From: Actinomycetes bacterium
GTDB taxonomy: Bacteria > Actinomycetota > Humimicrobiia > Humimicrobiales > Humimicrobiaceae
Length of the DNA: 8,120 bases
Assembly: GCA_030609215.1 (NCBI GenBank)
Contig: JAUWCR010000051.1
Span: 1-8,120, forward strand
Direction of reading: 5' to 3'
The notes under the pieces were generated by a model. It was given only the letters and a program-made list of their open reading frames with translations, was not told where the DNA came from and did not search any database. Both the position numbers and the translations under genes were made by a program. How positions within the stretch are numbered: the first letter of the stretch is position 1; every line of letters starts with the position of its first letter. This document shows, piece by piece, positions 1 to 7,022 of the stretch.

Positions 1-433
1 AGTAGAAAGACTTAATCTAAGAACTACAGTAATAAGAGATATTGAAGGTACGGTTCATTATATTCCCAATGGTGAAATAACCAAGTTAAGCAATCGAACA
101 CAGCTGTGGTCCAGGGCTGTAGTTGAGGTTGGTGTTCATTACAGTGAGAATACAGATAGAGTTGTTAAGGTTTTAGAAGATGTATTTGACGATCTTGTAA
201 ATGATAAGAATTACAAGGGGGTTATTTTAGAGAGGCCAGAAATATTGGGAGATGGAGGAATAAGTGAACTAGGAGATTCAGCAGTTGTATTTAAAATGAT
301 TTGCAAGGTTAAGCCAGGAGAACAATGGACTATTGCAAGACAGATGAGAAAAAGAATAAAGGATAAATTTGATAAGATTGGAATAGAAATTTCTTACCCA
401 TGCACTAATGTATATATGAGAAATGAAAGTTAG
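1..433 (+). CDS. MscS-family mechanosensitive ion channel, C-terminal part (5' truncated by window edge)
   Basis: The reading frame is open from the first base (first full codon at 2) to a TAG at 431-433, giving 144 visible codons. The residues match the cytoplasmic part of small-conductance mechanosensitive channels. They start with the beta domain, including IPNGEI at fragment residues 21-26, then WSRAVVEVGVHY at the junction to the alpha/beta domain, then a GDSAVVFKM...KPGEQW stretch and a final amphipathic helix ending in GIEISYP. Family members form heptameric inner-membrane pores that open under membrane tension and release solutes on hypo-osmotic shock. The transmembrane helices and the pore-lining TM3 lie off the left edge, so channel type and full length cannot be judged. 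An MscS gene upstream of rpsF is a known arrangement in Clostridia-like genomes, so this is probably the native neighbour. The family call is firm; the exact subfamily is not. Confidence 0.9.
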   Translation, partial: VERLNLRTTVIRDIEGTVHYIPNGEITKLSNRTQLWSRAVVEVGVHYSENTDRVVKVLEDVFDDLVNDKNYKGVILERPEILGDGGISELGDSAVVFKMICKVKPGEQWTIARQMRKRIKDKFDKIGIEISYPCTNVYMRNES

Positions 434-436
434 AGT

Positions 437-472
437 CACTTCTCTTATGTTTATAGGATTCCACTAATCTCT
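437..472 (+). repeat. Direct repeat copy 1, coding-like (H-F-S-Y-V-Y-R-I-P-L-I-S)
   Basis: This 36-bp stretch aligns without gaps to 557-592, exactly 120 bp downstream, with 25 of 36 bases identical by hand count, including an exact 13-base core cttatgtttatag at 444-456. Read in the frame of the upstream channel gene but after its stop, it gives HFSYVYRIPLIS. Several mismatches with the second copy fall at third codon positions (cac/cat, ttc/ttt, agg/aga), which suggests both copies derive from protein-coding DNA. A TAA follows at 479-481. I do not recognise the peptide. Confidence 0.5.
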
Positions 473-484
473 TTGTCATAAGAG
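442..484 (+). other. Inverted repeat downstream of mscS-family gene
   Basis: CTCTTATG at 442-449 is perfectly complementary to CATAAGAG at 477-484, giving an 8-bp stem with a 27-base loop, starting 8 bases after the channel gene's stop codon. It is AT-rich and no T-tract follows (GTGGGG does), so it is not a convincing intrinsic terminator. It overlaps the first copy of the coding-like direct repeat. It may be a weak 3'-end processing or stabilising hairpin, or chance. Confidence 0.3.
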
Positions 485-522
485 TGGGGTAGATTTATTG
501 ATGATGTAACTCGAAACAATCC

Positions 523-542
523 GGCTATTGTAAATAATAGCC
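523..542 (+). other. Perfect hairpin in the mscS-DUF4160 gap
   Basis: GGCTATT at 523-529 pairs perfectly with AATAGCC at 536-542 around a 6-base loop. The stem has three G-C pairs at its base. The sequence after it (TTAATCG) lacks a run of T, so it would be a poor rho-independent terminator, but it is the most stable small hairpin in this gap. It could slow transcription leaving the channel gene or protect an mRNA end. Confidence 0.35.
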
Positions 543-556
543 TTAATCGTAGAAAA

Positions 557-592
557 CATTTTCCTTATGTTTATAGAGTCTAACTTGTCTCA
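557..592 (+). repeat. Direct repeat copy 2, coding-like (H-F-P-Y-V-Y-R-V-stop-L-V-S)
   Basis: This is the partner of 437-472 at a spacing of exactly 120 bp, a multiple of three. It shares the 13-base core cttatgtttatag at 564-576. In the same frame as copy 1 it reads HFPYVYRV, a stop (TAA 581-583), then LVS; the stop sits where copy 1 has proline. The downstream frame continues to the TAA that overlaps the DUF4160 start codon. Confidence 0.5.
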
Positions 593-657
593 GATGATAT
601 TGAAAAAGTGAAAAAATTGTTTACTTTTACTTATGGATCAGAAAAGAAAGCAAGCTA

Positions 658-906
658 ATGTCTGAAATAACAAGATTTTATGGAATTGTAATAAAATTAT
701 ACTTTAAAGATCATAACCCACCTCATTTTCACGCAGAATATTCAGGATATAAAGGAGTGTTTGATATATATACTCTTGAGATAATTGATGGAAATTTACC
801 TAAAACTGCTATAGAATTAATAAAGAAATGGGGCAGTTTACATAAAGAAGAATTAAGTGTTATTTGGGATACACAAGAGTTTAAAAAAATAGAGGGGTTG
901 GAATAA
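658..906 (+). CDS. DUF4160 family protein (putative toxin-antitoxin component)
   Basis: This 82-residue protein carries the hallmark of DUF4160, HNPPHFHA at residues 19-26, preceded by a beta strand (GIVIKLYF) and followed by FDIYTLEIIDGNLP and a helical C-terminus with KKWGSLHKEEL. The full family length appears to be present. The function is not experimentally clear to me. DUF4160 genes very often sit next to DUF2442 genes and the pair is predicted to be a type II toxin-antitoxin module; the clustered histidines suggest metal or nucleic-acid chemistry, which is inference. The ATG at 658 overlaps the TAA of an upstream open stretch (TAATG), and only a weak purine run (gaaaagaaag, 641-650) serves as binding site, so translation may have depended on coupling. 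DUF2442 follows after a single base. Base composition is similar to its neighbours by eye. Confidence 0.85.
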   Translation: MSEITRFYGIVIKLYFKDHNPPHFHAEYSGYKGVFDIYTLEIIDGNLPKTAIELIKKWGSLHKEELSVIWDTQEFKKIEGLE

Positions 907-907
907 G

Positions 908-1174
908 ATGACTAGAACTAAAATTAAATTTCCACCTGGAGTTAAAAACATAGAAGCACTAGAAAACTATATACTTATTGCAACTTTTGATAATGGAATT
1001 AAGAAAAAATATGATTTAAAACCATTGTTAAAAGAAAAAAACTTTGAACCTTTAAGAGATAAGAAACTCTTTAAAAGGGTAAAAGTTGATGCAGGAGGGT
1101 ATGCAATAGTGTGGAATGATAAGACAGATCTTGCTGAAAATGAGTTGTGGACCAATGGTAAAATAGTGGAGTAA
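908..1174 (+). CDS. DUF2442 family protein (partner of DUF4160)
   Basis: This 88-residue protein fits DUF2442. An N-terminal strand pair (ILIATFDNGIKKKYDL, about residues 22-37) leads into DLKPLLKEKNFEPLRDKKLFKRVKVDAGGYAIVWNDKTDLAENELW, the usual F-V-D-x-G-G-x-x-I-x-W-x...DL-x-x-x-x-LW pattern. The ATG lies one base after the DUF4160 stop, with a good GAGGGG ribosome binding site at 892-897 inside the end of DUF4160, so the two genes are clearly one transcription unit. DUF2442 proteins are small, lack an enzyme motif that I can see, and are often predicted as the antitoxin or DNA-binding half of the pair. That role is inferred from gene pairing, not proven by this sequence. The gene seems intact. 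No clear terminator follows. Confidence 0.85.
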   Translation: MTRTKIKFPPGVKNIEALENYILIATFDNGIKKKYDLKPLLKEKNFEPLRDKKLFKRVKVDAGGYAIVWNDKTDLAENELWTNGKIVE

Positions 1175-1334
1175 AAGTACTTACAAATTTCAAATGTTAA
1201 ATATGTGAATTAATTAAATAATTTCTTGTAACCCAATGAACAATACAATTTTAGATTTTAAATAACGCAGAGTAAATTTTTTTATTGAAAATAAGTTAAA
1301 ATTAATTATGTCAAATTTCATGCCAAATTAGTTA

Positions 1335-1361
1335 TTGATTATTAGTAATAAATGTTATATT
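1335..1361 (+). promoter_or_regulatory. Candidate promoter for the rpsF row (extended -10)
   Basis: TGTTATATT at 1353-1361 fits an extended -10 element (TGn plus TATATT), with TTGATT at 1335-1340 as a -35 at 15-bp spacing, slightly short but acceptable when the -10 is extended. It would start transcription near 1368, giving a 5' leader of about 125 bases before rpsF that includes the small hairpin and the putative S6:S18 motif. AT-rich DNA gives many such matches, so this is a candidate only. Confidence 0.4.
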
Positions 1362-1383
1362 ATCCCATAGGATAGTTTTAAAA

Positions 1384-1399
1384 TTAGAAATAATTCTAA
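1384..1399 (+). other. Small hairpin in the rpsF leader
   Basis: TTAGAA (1384-1389) and TTCTAA (1394-1399) form a perfect 6-bp stem around the loop ATAA. It has only one G-C pair and flanking A/T runs, so it is weak. It lies between the candidate promoter and the putative S6:S18 leader and would be part of the same 5' untranslated region if that promoter is used. Confidence 0.25.
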
Positions 1400-1427
1400 A
1401 ATTTAATTGCTTTTTGTAGCATTATTA

Positions 1428-1481
1428 TCCTTCTGTTCTATTAAATAAGTAGAACCTAATTATAATTTTTAGTCCGAGGGA
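1428..1481 (+). promoter_or_regulatory. Putative S6:S18 ribosomal protein leader (autoregulatory mRNA motif)
   Basis: The known S6:S18 complex-binding motif in rpsF leaders is a CCG in a bulge flanked by a stem and a hairpin, mimicking the 16S rRNA site. That arrangement can be drawn here. UCCUUC at 1428-1433 pairs with GAGGGA at 1476-1481 (one G-U pair), GUUCUA (1435-1440) pairs with UAGAAC (1450-1455) as the enclosed hairpin, and CCG lies at 1474-1476 just before the 3' strand of the outer stem. If all of CCG is unpaired the outer stem is still 5 bp. The 3' strand includes GGGA of the rpsF ribosome binding site (1478-1485), so protein binding would be expected to hide it and repress translation. 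The stretch between hairpin and CCG (1456-1473) is longer than a compact bulge, though CUAA/UUAG (1456-1459, 1469-1472) could fold it. Folding was done by eye. Confidence 0.5.
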
Positions 1482-1485
1482 GGAG
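1478..1485 (+). promoter_or_regulatory. Strong ribosome binding site deciding the TTG start of rpsF
   Basis: GGGAGGAG ends 7 bases before TTG at 1493. No ATG or GTG in the same frame lies nearby, and the protein from TTG begins MRKYELVII, exactly where S6 proteins begin. The site therefore fixes the non-ATG start. Confidence 0.8.
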
Positions 1486-1492
1486 TATAGAA

Positions 1493-1780
1493 TTGAGAAA
1501 ATATGAGCTGGTAATTATTTTTGTTCCTACATTAGAAGAAGACGGTATATCAGAAGAATTATCTAAAATTACATCGATAATCGAAAAGAGTAATGGTAAA
1601 GTTCTAAATACAGATACATGGGGTATTAAGAAACTTGCCTATCCTGTAAAACATCAAGAAAATGGGTATTATGTTGTTCTTTATTTTGATAGTGATGGTA
1701 AAGTAATACCTGAAATTGAAAGAATAAACAAAATTAATGAAAAAATCCTAAGACAGATGATTGTCAAGAGTAATGAATAG
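1493..1780 (+). CDS. rpsF: 30S ribosomal protein S6
   Basis: This 95-residue protein is a typical bacterial S6, which binds with S18 to the central domain of 16S rRNA on the 30S platform. The N-terminal strand MRKYELVIIFVPTL, the central TWGIKKLAYPVKHQENGYYVVLYF block (about residues 42-66) and the helix PEIERINKINEKILRQMIV followed by a short tail match the ferredoxin-like S6 fold across its full length. The long glutamate-rich tail of some proteobacterial S6 proteins is absent. The start is TTG at 1493, supported by a strong ribosome binding site at 1478-1485 and by the conserved first residues. ssb follows after 42 bases and rpsR after that, the classical S6-SSB-S18 operon. A putative S6:S18 leader overlaps its ribosome binding site, suggesting feedback control by its own product with S18. 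Confidence 0.96.
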   Translation: MRKYELVIIFVPTLEEDGISEELSKITSIIEKSNGKVLNTDTWGIKKLAYPVKHQENGYYVVLYFDSDGKVIPEIERINKINEKILRQMIVKSNE

Positions 1781-1822
1781 TATTTTTTTATAAGTTTAAT
1801 TTAAATTAAAAGGTGGGAAATT

Positions 1823-2263
1823 ATGGCTATTGGTGTGAACAATATATCTGTACTTGGCAATATAACAAGAGATCCTGAACTAAGATTTACTCCTAATGGA
1901 ACTCCAGTTGCCAGTTTTGGTATTGCTGTTAATAAGAACTATCAGGATAAGGAATCGGGGGAATGGATAAGTGATGCCGATTTTTTTAATGTTACTGTAT
2001 GGTATAAACTTGCTGAAAACTGTGCTGAAAGTTTAACTAAAGGTGATAGAGTTTTAGTTGCTGGGAGGCTTTCACAGGACAATTGGGAAGATAAGGATGG
2101 TCAGAAAAGGTCAGCTGTTAAGATAGTAGCGAATGTTGTTGCACCCAGCCTGGAGTATGCATCATGTAAAATTGAAAAAAATCCAAAAGCTGATACAGGA
2201 GCAGTCCCCAAGGATAGTGGAGGAGAAAGCATAGATATTACTGATGAAGATATTCCATTTTAA
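1823..2263 (+). CDS. ssb: Single-stranded DNA-binding protein
   Basis: This 146-residue protein coats single-stranded DNA in replication, repair and recombination and recruits partner proteins through its acidic tail. The OB-fold domain spans about residues 1-112: NNISVLGNITRDPELRFTPNGTPVASFGIAV, then DFFNVTVWYKLAENCAESLTKGDRVLVAGRLSQDNWEDKDGQKRS, then a final strand. A short linker of roughly 25 residues, without the glycine/glutamine-rich repeats of longer SSBs, leads to the acidic tip IDITDEDIPF (137-146), the conserved protein-interaction hook ending in D-I-P-F. The start is ATG at 1823 with AGGTGG at 1811-1816. It lies between rpsF and rpsR, as in most bacteria, and is probably co-transcribed with them. 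Nothing in it looks damaged. Confidence 0.96.
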   Translation: MAIGVNNISVLGNITRDPELRFTPNGTPVASFGIAVNKNYQDKESGEWISDADFFNVTVWYKLAENCAESLTKGDRVLVAGRLSQDNWEDKDGQKRSAVKIVANVVAPSLEYASCKIEKNPKADTGAVPKDSGGESIDITDEDIPF

Positions 2264-2286
2264 ATTTGTATGAATTATTTTAATTA

Positions 2287-2320
2287 ATATCTTGTGTTAT
2301 GCGAGATGTTAAAAAGATAT
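2287..2320 (+). other. AT-rich inverted repeat between ssb and rpsR
   Basis: ATATCTT (2287-2293) and AAGATAT (2314-2320) are perfectly complementary with a 20-base loop. The stem has one G-C pair, so it is weak, and no T-tract follows. The gap between ssb and rpsR (99 bases) is the widest between consecutive genes from rpsF onwards. The element could be a processing or attenuation hairpin, or chance in AT-rich DNA. Confidence 0.2.
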
Positions 2321-2348
2321 ATTTGTATCGAAGTAAAAGTAATTAAAG

Positions 2349-2354
2349 AAGGAG
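2349..2354 (+). promoter_or_regulatory. Ribosome binding site deciding the TTG start of rpsR
   Basis: AAGGAG ends 8 bases before TTG at 2363. The protein from this TTG begins MRKKVNKRNN, a basic N-terminus usual for S18. The next in-frame ATG (2579) lies in the C-terminal third of the protein, so TTG is the only sensible start. Confidence 0.8.
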
Positions 2355-2362
2355 AAAGTTAA

Positions 2363-2641
2363 TTGCGCAAAAAAGTAAATAAAAGAAATAACAGGGATAG
2401 GGATAGGACTAACTCAGATTTATTGAATATAAGGCAAAGAAAGAGATTTTGTTATTTTTGTAAAGAAAATATAGATTATATTGATTATAAGAATGTAAGA
2501 CTTCTAAGCAGGTTTGTTTCTGATAGAGGGAAAATCAGACCAAAGAGATCTACTGGTAACTGTGTACAGCATCAAAAAATGATATCCATGGCAATAAAGA
2601 GAGCTAGAGAGATAGCCTTAATACCATATTTTAAAGGGTAA
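2363..2641 (+). CDS. rpsR: 30S ribosomal protein S18 (zinc-binding type)
   Basis: This 92-residue protein is S18, which binds as a pair with S6 to the 16S rRNA central domain. The N-terminal 28 residues are strongly basic and asparagine-rich, followed by the core KRFCYFCKENIDYIDYKNVRLLSRFVSDRGKI and RPKRSTGNCVQHQKMISMAIKRAREIALIPYF, the family signature ending. Cys30, Cys33, Cys67 and His70 form a C-x2-C...C-x2-H set, so this is the zinc-ribbon (C+) form rather than the form that has lost its cysteines. The start is TTG with an AAGGAG site. ssb lies upstream and a DUF2232 membrane protein gene follows after 35 bases. Expression is probably under the same S6:S18 feedback as rpsF if the leader is functional. 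Confidence 0.96.
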   Translation: MRKKVNKRNNRDRDRTNSDLLNIRQRKRFCYFCKENIDYIDYKNVRLLSRFVSDRGKIRPKRSTGNCVQHQKMISMAIKRAREIALIPYFKG

Positions 2642-2676
2642 GGAAAATAAAATAAAAATACTTACCAAAAATAAGC

Positions 2677-3660
2677 ATGTCCTTTGATAATTTAAGTAAT
2701 AATAAAATTAAAAAGTTAAATTTAGCACTGCTGGCACTATTTACTTTTTTATCATTAGTAATTGTATTTATTGTTCCTTTTATTGGTATTATAGGGTTGG
2801 CAATACTGCCTATCCCAGCTACATTACTTGTAATTTCAGGCAGAATCAGGGATGCAATAATAAGTGCTGTGCTGGGCGTGATATTGCTATTCTTCCTTAA
2901 TTATATTCTGGCTATTATTATCATAATAATAATTATTGCTGTATCTTTTAGTTATAAATTTTATATTGAACAGAATAAGTCTATAAAATTTATAATAGTT
3001 AGAATTCTTATTATTTTTCTGGCAGCGGGGTTTTTATATATAGTGATAGTATCTGCTGTAAATAGAGTTAATTTTATAAGAGAAACATTGAATAGCTACA
3101 ATAATTATATAGATAATATTTCGAGCAACTCTATTTTGAAGGATTATGCAGGCTTAATGATGGTAGATAGTGTCCAATTTGAGAGTGTTTTAAGCCAGAC
3201 ACAATATGTCATGCGATTTATCCCATATTTACTGCCTGGTATTTTTATAGTATGTCTAACTTCTATTGGTATTATTAATTATCAATTTAGCCACACTATT
3301 CTTAAAAAATATGATACGAAAATAAAACCACTGCCTTTGTTCAAAAACTGGGATATTCCATGGTACTGGTGCTGGGGAATTATTTTAGGCTTGATATTAA
3401 TACTTATTCCGTCTTTTAACAGTTCAATAGATAAATTGATTGATGTAGTTGGGTTTAATTTATTAATTATATTTGGAATGTTGTATTTTGTGCTTGGAGT
3501 TTCTGTATCATGGGGATTGTTTGAAAGATTTAAAATTGGAATGGTTTGGAGAGTTGTTATCTTGATTGTGATTAGTTTGTTTATGGGCTTGATAATAATT
3601 TTACCAATTATGGGTTTGTTTGATACTTGGATTAATTTTAGAAGATTAAAGAGAAAGTAA
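2677..3660 (+). CDS. DUF2232 (YybS-like) multi-pass membrane protein
   Basis: This 327-residue protein is hydrophobic with about eight predicted membrane segments, at roughly residues 13-34, 36-54, 59-78, 79-95, 103-126, 185-206, 229-250 and 257-316 (the last probably two helices). A loop of about 55 polar residues lies between the fifth and sixth. The stretch KPLPLFKNWDIPWYWCWG before the sixth helix and the gene's position between rpsR and rplI identify DUF2232, to which Bacillus subtilis YybS belongs. The function of the family is not established; the topology resembles membrane components of transport or envelope systems. Residues 80-87 are eight consecutive isoleucines. The ATG at 2677 has no visible ribosome binding site, and the frame closes upstream at a TAA (2653-2655), so the start is uncertain. 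The cyclic-di-AMP phosphodiesterase gene gdpP, which often follows yybS, is absent here. Confidence 0.85.
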   Translation: MSFDNLSNNKIKKLNLALLALFTFLSLVIVFIVPFIGIIGLAILPIPATLLVISGRIRDAIISAVLGVILLFFLNYILAIIIIIIIIAVSFSYKFYIEQNKSIKFIIVRILIIFLAAGFLYIVIVSAVNRVNFIRETLNSYNNYIDNISSNSILKDYAGLMMVDSVQFESVLSQTQYVMRFIPYLLPGIFIVCLTSIGIINYQFSHTILKKYDTKIKPLPLFKNWDIPWYWCWGIILGLILILIPSFNSSIDKLIDVVGFNLLIIFGMLYFVLGVSVSWGLFERFKIGMVWRVVILIVISLFMGLIIILPIMGLFDTWINFRRLKRK

Positions 3661-3680
3661 ATAGGAAGTAGAGAGCTAAA

Positions 3681-3687
3681 AAGGAGG
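3681..3687 (+). promoter_or_regulatory. Near-perfect ribosome binding site deciding the TTG start of rplI
   Basis: AAGGAGG lies 5 bases before TTG at 3693. Translation from that TTG gives MKVILIKDFEKLG, the exact L9 N-terminus, so the start is secure despite not being ATG. Confidence 0.85.
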
Positions 3688-3692
3688 ATAAT

Positions 3693-4205
3693 TTGAAAGT
3701 AATATTAATAAAAGATTTTGAAAAATTAGGAGTTGTTGGAGATATTGTAAAGGTAAAGGATGGATATGCAAATAATTTCTTAATTCCTAATAGTATTGCT
3801 ATTAATGTGACTAAGGGCAATATAAAACAAATGGAGCTAGTTAAAAAATCAATAATAAAAAAGGAAGCTAAAAATGTGGCTGAAGCTGAAAAGGTAGCAG
3901 ATACTTTAAAGGATCTTGAAATTAGTTTCAAAGTTAAGACTAGTCCGGAAGGAAAGCTTTATGGTTCTATAACAAATAAAGATATTGCTGAAGAAATTTT
4001 TAAGGAAAGAAAGGTTGAAATAGATAAGAAAAAAATTGAACTTATAGAACATATAAAGGAACTGGGTGAATATGATATGGAAATAAAATTATATAAAGAT
4101 GTTAAGTATAATTTAAAGGTAAAGGTTGTTAGTGATGAACCAGTTGAGGATAAAAAAGAATCGAAAAAAGAAGAAATAGCAGAAAAAGAAACTAAAGAGG
4201 AATAA
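3693..4205 (+). CDS. rplI: 50S ribosomal protein L9 with charged C-terminal extension
   Basis: L9 binds 23S rRNA near the base of the L1 stalk and projects from the ribosome, helping reading-frame fidelity. The N-terminal domain is clear: MKVILIKDFEKLGVVGDIVKVKDGYANNFLIP, with the conserved G-D-x-V-x-V-K-x-G-Y-x-x-N-F-L-I-P pattern. A long connecting helix (about residues 42-75) follows, then the C-terminal domain with PEGKLYGSITNKDIAEEI and a final strand LKVKVV near 141-146. At 170 residues it is about 20 longer than the usual length near 150. The extra tail (about 148-170) is almost entirely Glu and Lys and is probably disordered. The start is TTG with a near-perfect ribosome binding site. 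DUF2232 lies 32 bases upstream and dnaB 60 bases downstream, the common rplI-dnaB order. Confidence 0.96.
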   Translation: MKVILIKDFEKLGVVGDIVKVKDGYANNFLIPNSIAINVTKGNIKQMELVKKSIIKKEAKNVAEAEKVADTLKDLEISFKVKTSPEGKLYGSITNKDIAEEIFKERKVEIDKKKIELIEHIKELGEYDMEIKLYKDVKYNLKVKVVSDEPVEDKKESKKEEIAEKETKEE

Positions 4206-4217
4206 AATATTACTTTA

Positions 4218-4259
4218 ATGATTAAGGAAAGAGAATTTTATAAATTAATTATGAAATAA
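4218..4259 (+). other. 13-codon mini-ORF in frame with dnaB, followed by tandem stops
   Basis: ATG at 4218 opens a 13-codon reading frame (MIKEREFYKLIMK) that ends at TAA 4257-4259. Two more stops follow directly in the same frame (TAA 4260-4262, TAG 4263-4265), and the next codon is the ATG of dnaB. No ribosome binding site precedes the mini-ORF. It may be a leader peptide allowing reinitiation at dnaB, or just chance; there is no direct evidence for translation. Confidence 0.2.
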
Positions 4260-4265
4260 TAATAG

Positions 4266-7006
<2,741 letters not shown>

Positions 7007-7012
7007 TTCTTT

Positions 7013-7018
7013 AAGGAG
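7013..7018 (+). promoter_or_regulatory. Ribosome binding site of purD
   Basis: AAGGAG lies 4 bases before the ATG at 7023, close but workable. With the conserved first residues MDVLIIGGGGREH it confirms the start of a gene whose stop codon is outside the window. Confidence 0.75.
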
Positions 7019-7022
7019 CCTT

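Larger units (their letters stand above)
482..658 (+). pseudogene. Possible decayed coding remnant ending at the DUF4160 start
   Basis: In one + frame this stretch is open from 482 to a TAA at 581-583, then open again from 584 to a TAA at 656-658. The translation looks protein-like rather than random (for example GRFIDDVTRNNPAIVNNS, then SDDIEKVKKLFTFTYGSE). There is no ATG in this frame, and the segment 557-592 resembles 437-472 with differences partly at third codon positions. The last stop overlaps the next gene's ATG by one base (TAATG at 656-660), the arrangement expected of translationally coupled genes. I infer that a gene once preceded DUF4160 and has decayed through stops or deletion. 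I do not recognise a family. The alternative is a chance open frame in AT-rich DNA. Confidence 0.3.
1175..1492 (+). other. AT-rich intergenic control region upstream of rpsF
   Basis: These 318 bases hold no credible gene on either strand. The left part (1175-1330) is very AT-rich, with a short palindrome AAGTACTT at 1175-1182 but no GC-rich stem plus T-tract, so I see no proper terminator for the DUF4160/DUF2442 pair. The right part contains a candidate promoter (1335-1361), a small hairpin (TTAGAA/TTCTAA, 1384-1399) and the likely S6:S18 leader with the rpsF ribosome binding site (1428-1485). This is where regulation of the ribosomal-protein row is expected to reside. Confidence 0.6.

Noticed and set aside
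476..559. 27-codon minus-strand ORF (begins MFSTIKAIIY) with a purine-rich stretch upstream
   Set aside because: It is short, unrecognised and AT-rich, and overlaps the plus-strand coding-like repeat. The third-position pattern supports the plus strand instead.
437..592. The two direct repeats as transposon target duplications or recombination att sites
   Set aside because: They are imperfect (about 25 of 36 bases), with several differences at third codon positions, and enclose only about 84 bases with no mobile gene, so a decayed coding origin fits better.
967..1155. 62-codon minus-strand reading frame opposite DUF2442
   Set aside because: It lies wholly antisense to a recognised gene and its translation resembles no family; it is a shadow of the real frame.
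2299..2346. 15-codon ORF between ssb and rpsR (MRDVKKIYLYRSKSN)
   Set aside because: It has no ribosome binding site and is too short to judge; likely chance in AT-rich DNA.
3638..3931. 97-codon minus-strand reading frame across the DUF2232-rplI junction
   Set aside because: It is antisense to the securely identified L9 start and ribosome binding site; the serine/phenylalanine-rich translation is typical of antisense of lysine/glutamate-rich genes.
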